This document shows, piece by piece, positions 28,519 through 38,641 of a stretch of 64,000 bases of DNA (positions are counted from its first letter, which is position 1; every line of letters starts with the position of its first letter). The translations under genes and the position numbers were made by a program. This DNA comes from Ruminococcus sp. (GTDB lineage Bacteria > Bacillota > Clostridia > Oscillospirales > Ruminococcaceae): NCBI GenBank assembly GCA_014799785.1, contig JAAVHI010000023.1, positions 55,619 to 119,618 of the forward strand, read 5' to 3'. The notes beneath the pieces are model-generated. The model was not told where the DNA came from. It ran no database searches and saw only the letters and a list, made by a program, of their open reading frames with translations.

Positions 28519-29982
28519 TCAATCTCCCGCTCCTCTCAAGGTTGGGTTGAGAGCGTCTCTGAGTCCGTTTCCGAACAGGTTGAAGGAAATCATCATAAGC
28601 GAGATAAACATTGCAGGAAAGAATATCGCGTGCGGATAGGTTGCCAGCGCGGACTGCGCATTGGACAGCATTGTTCCCACGCTTGTAAGCGTAGAGGAGT
28701 CCAGATTAAGAACTCCAAGATAAGACAGTGAAGACTCGGTGAATATCACTCCCGGAACCATAAGTACACATGCGGTTACGATAGTTCCCAACGCATTCGG
28801 AAGAATATGCCGTGCAATAAGCCGGCTGTCCTTTGCGCCGAGAGTTCTTGCGGCAAGGACGTATTCCTGACCCTTGAAACGGTAGAACTGGCTTCTGACC
28901 GTGCTTGCAACGTCTATCCAGCCCGTAAGCACAAACGCCAGCAGCAGAGCTCCCACAACGCCTATTTCCTTACCCCAGCGCAGCTGGAGCAGAGAAAACA
29001 GCACCATATACGGTACGGAATAAAGCACGTCCGCAATACGCTCCATAACAAGGTCGAGCTTTCCGCCGTAATATCCCTCCACAGCTCCGTAAACCGTTCC
29101 GATAATAAAGTTTATCGCCGAAACAATAACGCTGAGCATAAGCGAGAATCTTGCTCCCGACGCAAGACGCGCCAAAATATCGTGACCCATATAATCCGTT
29201 CCGAAAAGGAACGCGGGCTCGTGACCGTTTTTATAGGTGAACCAGTCGTAATAGTAAACGCGTACCTGATACTGGTTTCCGTTCATTTTCATTGTATAAT
29301 ATGACAAACCGTCCTCGCTGTTTTCGTCGGTCTTGTATATCGGGACAAGCCCGCCGCTGCCGTCTCTTGCCGCCACACCCTTCTGGTTGTGCTCATACCA
29401 GTAGTTTGCGTCGTTTTTATTTGCTTCCTGCTGTACCTTGTTAAGATCGACCATAGGATAGAAAAGCTGATCTCCGGTTTCCTTTTCATATTCCAAAGCC
29501 GCCTCGTATTCCTGCTTGGTAAGATTGATATACTCATATCCAACCGAAAGATAATCGTCCAGCTTCACATCATAATACGTGGTTTTCCTGCCGCTGTCCG
29601 TTACTTCATAAACGTCCTTTACCTCAATTATCGCTCCCGCAGCCTCGTAGTAATCGTAAGTCTGCTGATTGACCGTGCGGACGTTGCTGCCGTCCCATAT
29701 CCCCAAGCCGCTCAAAAGCGTGCATTTCGGACGTGTAAAGGTATAGTAGGAATCTGTGAAGCCCATATCATATGTGGAGAAAATCGGAGTGAGCAAAGCA
29801 AACAATATCAGCAGTACAATAATGACCGCCGCCGCAACGGAGCTTTTGTTCTTTTTAAAGCGTCTCATTGCGTCGCGGAAATATCCGACCTGCTCAGTCT
29901 GAAATGCGGTATCTTGAATTGACTCGTCCTGCTGAACAAATACAAATTTTTCATCGGGGAAATCCGGAAAATTATTATTCAT
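28519..29982 (-). CDS. oppC: Oligopeptide ABC transporter permease with large extracytoplasmic insertion
   Basis: 'GTDYMGHDILARLASGARFSLMLSVI...EYVLAARTLGAKDSRLIARHILPNALGTIV'; about 150-aa insertion between TM1 and the permease core. Confidence 0.88.
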   Translation of the reverse strand: MNNNFPDFPDEKFVFVQQDESIQDTAFQTEQVGYFRDAMRRFKKNKSSVAAAVIIVLLILFALLTPIFSTYDMGFTDSYYTFTRPKCTLLSGLGIWDGSNVRTVNQQTYDYYEAAGAIIEVKDVYEVTDSGRKTTYYDVKLDDYLSVGYEYINLTKQEYEAALEYEKETGDQLFYPMVDLNKVQQEANKNDANYWYEHNQKGVAARDGSGGLVPIYKTDENSEDGLSYYTMKMNGNQYQVRVYYYDWFTYKNGHEPAFLFGTDYMGHDILARLASGARFSLMLSVIVSAINFIIGTVYGAVEGYYGGKLDLVMERIADVLYSVPYMVLFSLLQLRWGKEIGVVGALLLAFVLTGWIDVASTVRSQFYRFKGQEYVLAARTLGAKDSRLIARHILPNALGTIVTACVLMVPGVIFTESSLSYLGVLNLDSSTLTSVGTMLSNAQSALATYPHAIFFPAMFISLMMISFNLFGNGLRDALNPTLRGAGD

Positions 29983-30949
29983 TGTTTTTTCCTCCTCCCA
30001 TGCGGATACGCGGGTCTATCAGTCCATAGCTAAGGTCTATTACCAAAGTAGCCGCAAGACCTATTACGGTATAAAACATACTTACTGCAAGGAACAGGCT
30101 GTAGTCCCGTTCCAGAATGGACGCAACATAGGTGCTGCCTATTCCGGGTACGCCGAATATTTTTTCTATAATGAGCGAGCCGGACAATATCATAACGAAT
30201 TCGCTGATTATCATTGGCATTATAGGAACCATCGAGTTTCGCAGGGCGTGACGCAATATTGCCTGCCGCCGCGTCAGTCCCTTTGCGCGCGCAAGCAGCA
30301 TATAGTCGCTTGTAAGCGTTTCCGTCAGCTCCGCGCGGGTAGAACGCATAAGTCCCGCGATAGTTCCGAACGACATCGAGACTACGGGAAGTATCATGGA
30401 CTTTATCATCGTCCAGGAGAAATAATTTGTGCTTGAAGCCATGATTATCGGGAACCAGCCCAGCTTGTAGCCGAAATAATACTGTACAAGAAAGGCGTAA
30501 ATATAAGCGGGAACAGAAATAAACAGCATTGTTAAAACGGAAATAATATGATCCTGCCACTTGTTCTTTTTTAGCGCCGCATAAATGCCGAAAGCAAGTC
30601 CCAGCGGTACGCTTATTACAACGGAGGAAAGATTTATTGCTATCGTGGCGGGAAGCTTCTCCGCAATATGGTTTGTTACAGGATTAAGGTACGTACCGAC
30701 CTTGGTGCAAACTCCCCAGTCCCACTCGGTAAAGATTTTTTTCAGGAATATAACGTATTGAGTAAGTATCGGCTCGTCATAGCCCCACGCTTTGCGCATG
30801 GCAAGTACTGCCGACGCGTAATCTCCGTTTCCACGCGGAAGCTGATCCGGCAGCATTCTTATCATTACAAAGCATATTGTCATGATTATAAAGCATACCA
30901 TCAGCATCAGCAGTATGCGTTTAAGTATGTAAGTCCACATTTTTCCCAT
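29975..30949 (-). CDS. oppB: Oligopeptide ABC transporter permease
   Basis: 'YILKRILLMLMVCFIIMTICFVMIRMLPD', 'MLLARAKGLTRRQAILRHALRNSMVPIM'. Confidence 0.9.
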   Translation of the reverse strand: MGKMWTYILKRILLMLMVCFIIMTICFVMIRMLPDQLPRGNGDYASAVLAMRKAWGYDEPILTQYVIFLKKIFTEWDWGVCTKVGTYLNPVTNHIAEKLPATIAINLSSVVISVPLGLAFGIYAALKKNKWQDHIISVLTMLFISVPAYIYAFLVQYYFGYKLGWFPIIMASSTNYFSWTMIKSMILPVVSMSFGTIAGLMRSTRAELTETLTSDYMLLARAKGLTRRQAILRHALRNSMVPIMPMIISEFVMILSGSLIIEKIFGVPGIGSTYVASILERDYSLFLAVSMFYTVIGLAATLVIDLSYGLIDPRIRMGGGKNNE

Positions 30950-30999
30950 GGTTCAAGCCCTTTCCTTTTGCGGTTTAACACATTAAATTGTATGACCGT

Positions 31000-31029
31000 G
31001 CCGCATAAGGAATTGATACCTTACGCGGC
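31000..31029 (-). other. Strong hairpin in the oppA-oppB intercistronic region
   Basis: - strand GCCGCGTAAGG-tatcaatt-CCTTATGCGGC, 11 bp, no U-tract. Confidence 0.65.
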
Positions 31030-31041
31030 GCAGTCCGATTA

Positions 31042-33366
31042 TTATTGGTAATTGAGCTGATAGTTGTTTTCAGAGCAGTATTTATCCCACTCCTCATCGG
31101 TGTAGTTATAGGTCATGAAACGTATTCCGCCGAATGATACCTCGTTGACATAATCATAGGTAGGATAGCTTACCTTGCGTCCCAGAAGAGCGGACGAGCT
31201 TGCGCTCCAGAAAGGACAGTCGCGGTATTTCTGAAGCAGTCCCAGCTCCATGGAAGCAAGTATCTGATTTCTGATATCCGAATCCGCTATTGCGTATTCG
31301 CCGCTGTACAGCGCGTTATACCAGTCGAAGTAAGTTTTGGTGACCTTTTCGCCGTTAAGCTCTATTTCCAGAGTTTCCGACTCGGGATCAAAGCCGAGGT
31401 AGCATTGAGGTGAAGAGTAATCAGTTACAAAAAATTCCATAAGTCCGTAGGGGTTGGAGGGAGAACCGTTCCAAGCCGCCATGCAGAGGTCGTACTCACC
31501 GTTGTCGAGAGCGTCGTAGAAGTTTTCGTTTACTACCATATTAACAGTAATGCGTCCCTCAAGAGGAGTACCCGCTGTTGCCGCGTCGAGGGAATCCTGA
31601 ATAAAGTTTACCTCCTTGACATAGCCTGCTTCATTTGTCCATGTGGGATAGTCAAATACAAACTTGTCGGTCTCCGTGCAAAGCCCCTCTTCAAGAGCCT
31701 GATTATAGCCGTTTACAAGACACTCTCTTGCCGCGTCGAGGTCATAGCCCGTTATCTCGTCAATATCAGATACGCCATAGAATGTTTTAAGGGTTTCGAT
31801 GGCAGGCTCGCTGTCGCGGTAGCTTACACCCGTCTCAACATCATATACGAACATATCGCTTACATAACCGTACATAGGCTTTCCGTAGCCCTGCTGAGCA
31901 AGGAATTTTGAACGGTCCAAGGAAAGAGAAATACCCTTTCTGAATTCAAGGTTTGTAAGGATCAGTCTGCTTTCGCCCTCTTCCTGACGGGACATAAGAG
32001 AATCAACATCGTTGTTGATATTCAAAAAGTAAATATAGGGATTGGGGAAGTAGATGATAAAATCGCTGCCCTGATATTTACTGAGGGCATTTCCCGCCAA
32101 TGCGTAGTAATCAAGTTTTCCCTGGAGGAACAGCAGCTCTGTTGTAGAACTGTCCTCAACGACCGTAGCAACTATATCTGTGGTCTGGAACTGTCCCTCA
32201 TGTCTTCCGTCAGTCCAGCCGTACCAGTTTTCATTTTTTGTCAGTCTGAATTCCTTGTCCGCCTGCATACTTACAAGCTTGTAAGGACCGAAGGATTTGT
32301 AGGTGTCCGCAGAGGTAGCGTAATTCGTTTTTATCATGTCGCCTGTCTGCGTCTTGCCCGCTTCATATTTTTCCTCGTTTACAAGAGCGTAGGTGCTGCT
32401 GTAATATTTAAAGAAATACGGCGAGAGAGGGCTGTAAAGAATTACTGTCAGCTCGTAATCGCCCGTTTTGAAGAAGCCTACCTCCTCAAAGGTCTTGGGT
32501 TCGAGGACTTTGTCGTAGAACGCCATGTCAAGGTATGATGTTTCGTCTATTTCGTCCATCATATACCAGTCCTTGAGCATATAGTTGACGTCCGCGATGA
32601 CCTCGTCGGTCACTTCGACATAATCCTCGCTGCCGTACTTGTCAAGGAGGTCTTCGCCCGCTTCATTAAGGTAAGGCTCACTGTCGCTGTAATAATCCTC
32701 CGCGCTGTAGTCGTAGAAAGCAACGGTCGGCAGAGTAAAGCTTACATAAAGCTTGGAATCGCCGTAATCCGCATATTCGCCGAAATCCGAAGCAACCGCC
32801 GCCTTGGAAGCGCCCTGCTTTGACTTATAGTAGTTTTCCGCATTCTTTATCGGCAGCTTGCTGTAGTAATTCGATGCGTTGTAATTGTTCATCTCGGGGC
32901 TGAGCATATTCTGCATGGAATAAATATAGCTGTCCGCATTGATAGGCGTACCGTCCTCCCACTTAGCGTCGGGATTGAGAGTTACCTTCCAAGCATATCC
33001 CTCTGTAGCGTCCGCGGGAATATCCCATTTCTCATCTCCCGCATACTGAGCGGTAACGTCCTCCGGCTCCGACGCTGCCATTTCGCAGAACCATTCGTAT
33101 CCGTCACAGGTGTCGTTCAGAATAAGCGTCCACATACCTATTTCCGTATATTCGGTTATGGGATCGACTATATCGTTATCATGTGGATTGAATGTTGTCG
33201 GTGTGTCATACTGTGAGAAATTGTATGTGTAGGTAGCTCCTTCCACAACGGCTGTTCCTCCGGCATTTCCTGCCGAACCGCTGTCGCCTGTTTTTGCACA
33301 GCCCGCGAGCATACTTGCTCCCAGAAGCATAGCAGTCAAGGCTTTCAATCTTGTTTTTCCTTTCAT
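31042..33366 (-). CDS. oppA: Peptide ABC transporter substrate-binding lipoprotein (SBP_5, large)
   Basis: Lipobox 'MLAGCAKTG'; 'DAKWEDGTPINADSYIYSMQNMLSPEMNNYNAS'. Confidence 0.88.
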   Translation of the reverse strand: MKGKTRLKALTAMLLGASMLAGCAKTGDSGSAGNAGGTAVVEGATYTYNFSQYDTPTTFNPHDNDIVDPITEYTEIGMWTLILNDTCDGYEWFCEMAASEPEDVTAQYAGDEKWDIPADATEGYAWKVTLNPDAKWEDGTPINADSYIYSMQNMLSPEMNNYNASNYYSKLPIKNAENYYKSKQGASKAAVASDFGEYADYGDSKLYVSFTLPTVAFYDYSAEDYYSDSEPYLNEAGEDLLDKYGSEDYVEVTDEVIADVNYMLKDWYMMDEIDETSYLDMAFYDKVLEPKTFEEVGFFKTGDYELTVILYSPLSPYFFKYYSSTYALVNEEKYEAGKTQTGDMIKTNYATSADTYKSFGPYKLVSMQADKEFRLTKNENWYGWTDGRHEGQFQTTDIVATVVEDSSTTELLFLQGKLDYYALAGNALSKYQGSDFIIYFPNPYIYFLNINNDVDSLMSRQEEGESRLILTNLEFRKGISLSLDRSKFLAQQGYGKPMYGYVSDMFVYDVETGVSYRDSEPAIETLKTFYGVSDIDEITGYDLDAARECLVNGYNQALEEGLCTETDKFVFDYPTWTNEAGYVKEVNFIQDSLDAATAGTPLEGRITVNMVVNENFYDALDNGEYDLCMAAWNGSPSNPYGLMEFFVTDYSSPQCYLGFDPESETLEIELNGEKVTKTYFDWYNALYSGEYAIADSDIRNQILASMELGLLQKYRDCPFWSASSSALLGRKVSYPTYDYVNEVSFGGIRFMTYNYTDEEWDKYCSENNYQLNYQ

Positions 33367-33427
33367 TGTACATACTCCTTAAAATTTATTTATAACGGCG
33401 GCTTTTTCCGCCATGGACATCGGTGTA

Positions 33428-35098
33428 TCAGTCTTTAAGCCGCGTTTCTACCCATTCTGCAAGCTCTTTAAGCGTACTTTCCGCAAAGGGATCGTCCAGT
33501 CCCGCAGCCCTTGTCAGATTGGGGAAAGAATCGCTTCCCGTGCTTCGGCAGAAACCAAGATAGCTGTTCCAAGCCGCTTCCCTATCCTGTTCCATCCACT
33601 TGCAGTATTCCAGAGCGCATACCTGCGCCAAAGCATAATCAACTGTGTAAAACGGCCAGAAGAAATGGTGCTGTATCCTCTGCCAGCCGCAGCCCCGCTC
33701 CAAATTATCGTTGCCGCTGTAGTCGGACGAGGGGAAATACTCCTTGCTGAGCCTTGCCCACAGCGCATTACGCTCCTCGGACGTCATATCGGGATTATCG
33801 TAGACCACCTGCTGGAACTCGTCCTGCTGGCACGAGCTTAAAATAAGACTTACCGCCCCCTCAAGGTGCATGGCACGGTAATCCTCCGCCCGTTCTCCGA
33901 AGAACAGCTCCATATACGGCGCAGCGAAAAATTCCATTGCCATTGCGTGAGTTTCCGCAGACTCCGAAGTGTAGCCGCACTTATGGCGTATTTCTTCATT
34001 GCGCTGCAAATATGCCTGAAACGCGTGACCTCCCTCATGACACATTATATAAGCGTTTTCGCTCGTACCGTCAAAATTCGCAAATATAAAGGGAGCGCGG
34101 TATTTATTCAGATACTGCATATATCCGCCGCCCCTTTTTCCGTCGCGTATTTCCGCGTCGTACAGATCGTTGTCCAGCAGAAAATCAATAAACTCCGCTG
34201 TTTCCTTTGACATCGCCCGATACATCTCACGGGTCTTTTCCAGGCAGTATTCGGTACCGCCCACAGGAACAGGATCGCCGTCGGGAAAGCTTATCCCGTC
34301 GTAAAATCTGAGCTTGTCCAGACCGAGACGTTTTCTTCTGCGCTCTTTCAAAAGCTCATTAAGAGGTACTATCTGTTTCTTTACACTGTCTCTGAACCGA
34401 GCGATTTCCTCCTGTCCGTAGCCTATCCTGTTCATCAGAAGGCAGCTGAGCTCTGAGTAGCTTTTCATTCCCAGCGTGAGAGCCTGACTGCTCCTGTTTT
34501 TCACAAGACTCTGATATATGTCCTCTATTTTGCTCCGTTCCTTTTCCCAAGCCTCGGAAACCGCCAAGGACGCAAGTCTGCGGGTCTCCCTGTCGTCTGA
34601 GAACAGATACACAGCCATAAGCGACGGTTTTATCTTTTCTCCCTGCCAATCTGCTGTCATTCCCGAAGCGATTTTATTGTACTGCGACGAAAGAGCGTTT
34701 TCCTCTGCGATCAGCGGCACAAGACGGCTGTCAAAGCTTTTTTGTCCGTTCTCCATAGATATGAACGCCTGTTTTCCAAGCAGCACTTCAAGCTCCGCTC
34801 TGTACGGAGATTCCAGAAGCAGCTTGTCAAACTCGCTGAACAGCTCTGTGATCTTGGGACCTATTTCATCATAGTAATCCTGCTCTGCCGCGTAAAATTC
34901 ATCATTTATATTCATATCATGGCGAACACTGCAAATATCTATAAGCGTCATATCTGCTTCAAGCGCATAGATTTCTCTTACCGCCTCCATGGACTCCTCT
35001 GCGTTTTTCGCCGTCCTCAGCTTATCTGTCAGCTCAAGGAATTTTTTCTCGATTTCCTCATAGGTTATGCGGTTGTAGGACATATCTCCGAATTTCAT
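33428..35098 (-). CDS. M3 family oligoendopeptidase (PepF-like)
   Basis: Zn motif 'IMCHEGGHAFQAYLQ'; start at MKFGDMSYNRITYEEIEKKF. Confidence 0.9.
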   Translation of the reverse strand: MKFGDMSYNRITYEEIEKKFLELTDKLRTAKNAEESMEAVREIYALEADMTLIDICSVRHDMNINDEFYAAEQDYYDEIGPKITELFSEFDKLLLESPYRAELEVLLGKQAFISMENGQKSFDSRLVPLIAEENALSSQYNKIASGMTADWQGEKIKPSLMAVYLFSDDRETRRLASLAVSEAWEKERSKIEDIYQSLVKNRSSQALTLGMKSYSELSCLLMNRIGYGQEEIARFRDSVKKQIVPLNELLKERRRKRLGLDKLRFYDGISFPDGDPVPVGGTEYCLEKTREMYRAMSKETAEFIDFLLDNDLYDAEIRDGKRGGGYMQYLNKYRAPFIFANFDGTSENAYIMCHEGGHAFQAYLQRNEEIRHKCGYTSESAETHAMAMEFFAAPYMELFFGERAEDYRAMHLEGAVSLILSSCQQDEFQQVVYDNPDMTSEERNALWARLSKEYFPSSDYSGNDNLERGCGWQRIQHHFFWPFYTVDYALAQVCALEYCKWMEQDREAAWNSYLGFCRSTGSDSFPNLTRAAGLDDPFAESTLKELAEWVETRLKD

Positions 35099-35265
35099 TA
35101 TCTGCTCCTTAACATGATTGATTCTAATTGTCAGCACAAAAACACTTATTTAATTGTACACTATTTTAATACAAATGTCAATAAATTTCTTCAATTCCTT
35201 ACATTTTTCGCTTCAAAAGTACATTTACACAATTGAGGCCATATAAAAATCCGCACAATTCTCTG

Positions 35266-35721
35266 TCATGCTTTAAGCTGTCCTCCGCTGCACACTTTTT
35301 TCAGTTTTTCTCTTAACATTTCATACCTAAGCAGCTTTTCTTCCTTTGCAAAATGAACCTCTCTGAATTGCTCGGGATTGTTCTCATAAACAAGGTCTTT
35401 CGCTTTTTCTCCGAACTGTTCGCTTGTAAGATCAAAGCAGCAGTCGCCTATAACGTTATAGCAATGAAAATTGCCGCCCTCCATAGGTATCCCGTAAACC
35501 TTTCCTCCGAAAATATCCTGTGCAAGAAATGCGGTTATTGAACACTGGCCTTTTGTCATATTTTCTTTCGTCCACTTATCCCGAAGTCTCGGAGCGCAGG
35601 TATCGGCGCACCATACTTCAGACAATGCATTATACAGGTCAATAGGAGAATTTATCGACGGATAAAGATCATTTACAGGCTTGGCGGCGGCGGTTTCCCA
35701 GCCGTAAAAATTGTAATTCAT
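35266..35721 (-). CDS. YunG-like family protein of unknown function
   Basis: 'LYNALSEVWCADTCAPRLRDKWTKENMTKGQCSITAFLAQDIFGGKVYGIP...HCYNVIGDCCFDLTSEQF'; start at MNYNFYG with GGAGCT upstream. Confidence 0.65.
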   Translation of the reverse strand: MNYNFYGWETAAAKPVNDLYPSINSPIDLYNALSEVWCADTCAPRLRDKWTKENMTKGQCSITAFLAQDIFGGKVYGIPMEGGNFHCYNVIGDCCFDLTSEQFGEKAKDLVYENNPEQFREVHFAKEEKLLRYEMLREKLKKVCSGGQLKA

Positions 35722-35825
35722 ATCGGAGCTCCTTTTAATTCTTTTAAATTTATTGTAACACATTTTTAAAAACAAGTCAACTTTTCTCATAAAATAAAGA
35801 TGCTTTGCAAAATTATCAAAGGGTA

Positions 35826-35854
35826 TTGACAAACCTCTGTCTGTGTGTTATACT
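35826..35854 (+). promoter_or_regulatory. Sigma70-type promoter of the GntR-ABC operon
   Basis: TTGACA-N17-TATACT. Confidence 0.75.
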
Positions 35855-35882
35855 GTATATATTAAAATATTAACAGTATAAC
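35847..35882. promoter_or_regulatory. Candidate GntR/YtrA-type autoregulatory operator
   Basis: Perfect 10-bp inverted repeat GTTATACTGT-N16-ACAGTATAAC overlapping the -10. Confidence 0.65.
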
Positions 35883-35895
35883 GGGTGGTCGCTTT

Positions 35896-36267
35896 ATGAA
35901 AATTGTGATTAAAAATAAATCAGATCTGCCCATATATGAGCAGATCGAAGAACAGATAAAGGCACAGATACTTGAGGGCAAGGTCGCAGAGGACGAGCAG
36001 CTTCCGTCAATAAGGCAGCTTGCGCGGGATCTGAAGATAAGCGTTATTACAACCACAAGGGTCTACACCGATCTTGCGGAGGAGGGCTTTATTATCTCCG
36101 TGGCAGGCAAGGGCTATTTTGTCGCGCCTCGGAATAACGAGCTTCTGCGGGAGCGTATGCTCTGCGAAATGGAGGACGGTCTTGAAAAAGCCGTAACAAA
36201 CGGCAGAAATGCGGGACTTTCCGATGAAGATATTATTGCCGCGCTGAAAAAGTTTTTGGAGGAATGA
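35896..36267 (+). CDS. GntR family transcriptional regulator (YtrA subfamily)
   Basis: 'LPIYEQIEEQIKAQILEGKVAEDEQLPSIRQLARDLKISVITTTRVYTDLAEEGFI'; about 123 aa with short C-terminus. Confidence 0.9.
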   Translation: MKIVIKNKSDLPIYEQIEEQIKAQILEGKVAEDEQLPSIRQLARDLKISVITTTRVYTDLAEEGFIISVAGKGYFVAPRNNELLRERMLCEMEDGLEKAVTNGRNAGLSDEDIIAALKKFLEE

Positions 36268-36269
36268 AC

Positions 36270-37154
36270 ATGGAGAATATTCTTGAGATCAAAGGGCTGA
36301 ACAAGGCTTACGAGGGATTTGCGCTTAAAGACGTGACCTTCTCAATGCCGAGGGGTTATATAATGGGATTTGTGGGACAGAACGGCTCGGGCAAGACCAC
36401 GACCATCCGCGCAATTCTTGATATGGCGAAAACAGACAGCGGAAAGATAAGTGTATTCGGCATGGACAGCGTAACGGACACCATTGCCATAAAGGAGCGG
36501 CTCGGAGTGGTGTTTGACAGCCTGTACCTTGCAAATCACCTGAATGTAAAGCAGGTAGAAAAACAGCTCCGCCCCTTTTACAAGGACTGGAGCAGCGATG
36601 AATTTTTCCGCAGGATAAAAGAATTTGATCTGCCCGATAACAGAAAGATCGGCGACTTCTCCAAGGGCATGAAAATGAAGCTTATGGTAGCGGCGGCATT
36701 GTCTCACAATGCGGAGCTTATCATTCTTGACGAACCTACAAGCGGACTTGATCCTGTTGCTCGCGACGAGCTTCTCGACATTCTTGCCGAATATATAGAA
36801 GATGAAAACCGCGGCGTACTTTTTTCAACGCATATTACTGCGGACGTAGAGCGTATTGCCGACTATGTGACCATACTCCACAACGGCAGGGTTTGGTTTA
36901 CGGGGACAAAGGACGATCTCTGTGAAAGCTATGCTGTTATAAAGGGTGCAGAGGAAGATATCCCTCCTGCCCTCAAGGAAAAATGTATCGACTTCCACGC
37001 CTACAGAAACGGTTTTGACGCATTGATAGAAACAGCTTATCTCGACAAAGCGCCCAAGTCATTGGAAACCGAAAAAGCAAGCATTGACGAGATACTGGTC
37101 TATATTGCAAAGGAGGATAAGCATGAACGACGTTCTGAAAATGATACGGTTTGA
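36270..37154 (+). CDS. ABC transporter ATP-binding protein
   Basis: 'GQNGSGKTTTIRAIL', 'FSKGMKMKLMVAAALSHNAELIILDEPTSGLDP'. Confidence 0.92.
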   Translation: MENILEIKGLNKAYEGFALKDVTFSMPRGYIMGFVGQNGSGKTTTIRAILDMAKTDSGKISVFGMDSVTDTIAIKERLGVVFDSLYLANHLNVKQVEKQLRPFYKDWSSDEFFRRIKEFDLPDNRKIGDFSKGMKMKLMVAAALSHNAELIILDEPTSGLDPVARDELLDILAEYIEDENRGVLFSTHITADVERIADYVTILHNGRVWFTGTKDDLCESYAVIKGAEEDIPPALKEKCIDFHAYRNGFDALIETAYLDKAPKSLETEKASIDEILVYIAKEDKHERRSENDTV

Positions 37155-37848
37155 TTATATCTCCGTAAGGTCGCTTACCGTCCCCTATATTATCGGATTT
37201 ATCGCATTAAGCCTTGTGCTTGCTTTGTTCGGGATACCGCTTGGCGCGTTCTGCTTTGCCGCCGCTGCCGCGGTTTTCGCGCCTGTGCAGGAGCTGGCGG
37301 ATTCCGATTCAAGAAAAATATACGGCATACTTCCCGTTGGCAGGGACGCTGTTACAAAGGCGGCGTTTCTGGAAATGACAGTTCCGCTTTTGACAGGAGA
37401 AATGTTATCGCTTATTTTTCTGGCGATAAGCAACTCGTCCAAGCTGTACCGCATATTGCCGAAAACCATCGAAGATATTATCGGAGGCCTGTTCGATTTT
37501 TCTCAAAACGACTCGATCATCACTTTCGGCGAATTATGTATCATACTGATATTGGTGTCCGTATATCTTTGTGTTTTATCGGCGTATTTAGAAATGATGT
37601 CGGCGATACAGAACCGCGAAAAGGATGTAACAAATCTGCTGACGGCAGTTGCGCTTACCGTGGCAGTAATTACGGTGATCGCCGCACTTTCCGCAAATCA
37701 TATAATACCTCCCGTTCAGAGCTGGCTTATACCTGAAACTGTTTCGGGGAAATGGATTTTTGCCGTAATTCTGAATGTCATTGCGGCGGGCGTGAGCGTA
37801 CTGTTCTGCGGCATTGCCGTTAAAAAGTCTGCGGACTGCGAACTGTAG
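37123..37848 (+). CDS. ABC-2 type transporter permease
   Basis: Six predicted TMs; ABC operon context; start at MNDVLKMIRFD. Confidence 0.8.
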   Translation: MNDVLKMIRFDYISVRSLTVPYIIGFIALSLVLALFGIPLGAFCFAAAAAVFAPVQELADSDSRKIYGILPVGRDAVTKAAFLEMTVPLLTGEMLSLIFLAISNSSKLYRILPKTIEDIIGGLFDFSQNDSIITFGELCIILILVSVYLCVLSAYLEMMSAIQNREKDVTNLLTAVALTVAVITVIAALSANHIIPPVQSWLIPETVSGKWIFAVILNVIAAGVSVLFCGIAVKKSADCEL

Positions 37849-37858
37849 GGGTGATATT

Positions 37859-38626
37859 ATGAAAACGATTTTTGACCTTATGCGGGTAGATATTATTGCG
37901 CTCGGCGGAAAAAAGAGCGGCGCTTTCAAAGCAATGGTGATACTTTTTGTTATATGCGTTATGATCATTATATTGTTTACTCCGTGCTTTGGAACAGCTT
38001 TATATGTATTTATATCTTCCGTCTGCATATCTCCGATAATAATTGAGCGGGAGATAAAATCGGATTACGGAAAAACCTTTTGTATTCTTCCCGCCGACAG
38101 AAAAAGCGTGGTGCTTGCCCGCTTCCTGCTGACGGCCTTGCTTGTCAGCGGCATTGGCATTTTGATGTACATTTTAATGCAGCTTTCCTTGGCAATCGGA
38201 TTATGCAGACAAATTATGGGGGACGTAAGCGAGATATTTGAAATTTTCGGAATATCCGCTTCCGTATCGGAATTTTACAATGTTATTTTCAGCGTGGTAT
38301 TTACGGCGGGAATAATTATAATGTCAAAGCAGATGAGGAACTATTTCAAAAACGGAGCGGGCAGCAAAAAGAATTCACTGCTGAGAAATGTATTAAAGAT
38401 AATCCTTATTTATATTGTCGTTATAATAGTTGCTGCGGTGCTGATATCTGTGTCAAGCATACCTTTTGTTCAGACGGCGTTTTCTCTGATATTCAGCATG
38501 CTTTCGGCTCTGTCACGGCCCGCGGACGGTTTGCTGCTTTGCCTGACATTCCTTGTTGTCGGGTACGGTACGGCAGTATATCAGACCGTTTGCGCCGTGC
38601 TTGAATATGACGAAAGAGAGCTTTGA
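37859..38626 (+). CDS. ABC-2 type transporter permease
   Basis: Predicted multi-TM; 'PCFGTALYVFISSVCISPIIIEREIKSDYGKTFCILPADRKSVVLARFL'. Confidence 0.78.
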   Translation: MKTIFDLMRVDIIALGGKKSGAFKAMVILFVICVMIIILFTPCFGTALYVFISSVCISPIIIEREIKSDYGKTFCILPADRKSVVLARFLLTALLVSGIGILMYILMQLSLAIGLCRQIMGDVSEIFEIFGISASVSEFYNVIFSVVFTAGIIIMSKQMRNYFKNGAGSKKNSLLRNVLKIILIYIVVIIVAAVLISVSSIPFVQTAFSLIFSMLSALSRPADGLLLCLTFLVVGYGTAVYQTVCAVLEYDEREL

Positions 38627-38641
38627 GCGGAGGTGGGTTAT

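Noticed and set aside
36325-36707. Antisense ORFs in the ABC ATPase gene
   Set aside because: Inside a CDS with clear Walker A, signature and Walker B motifs.
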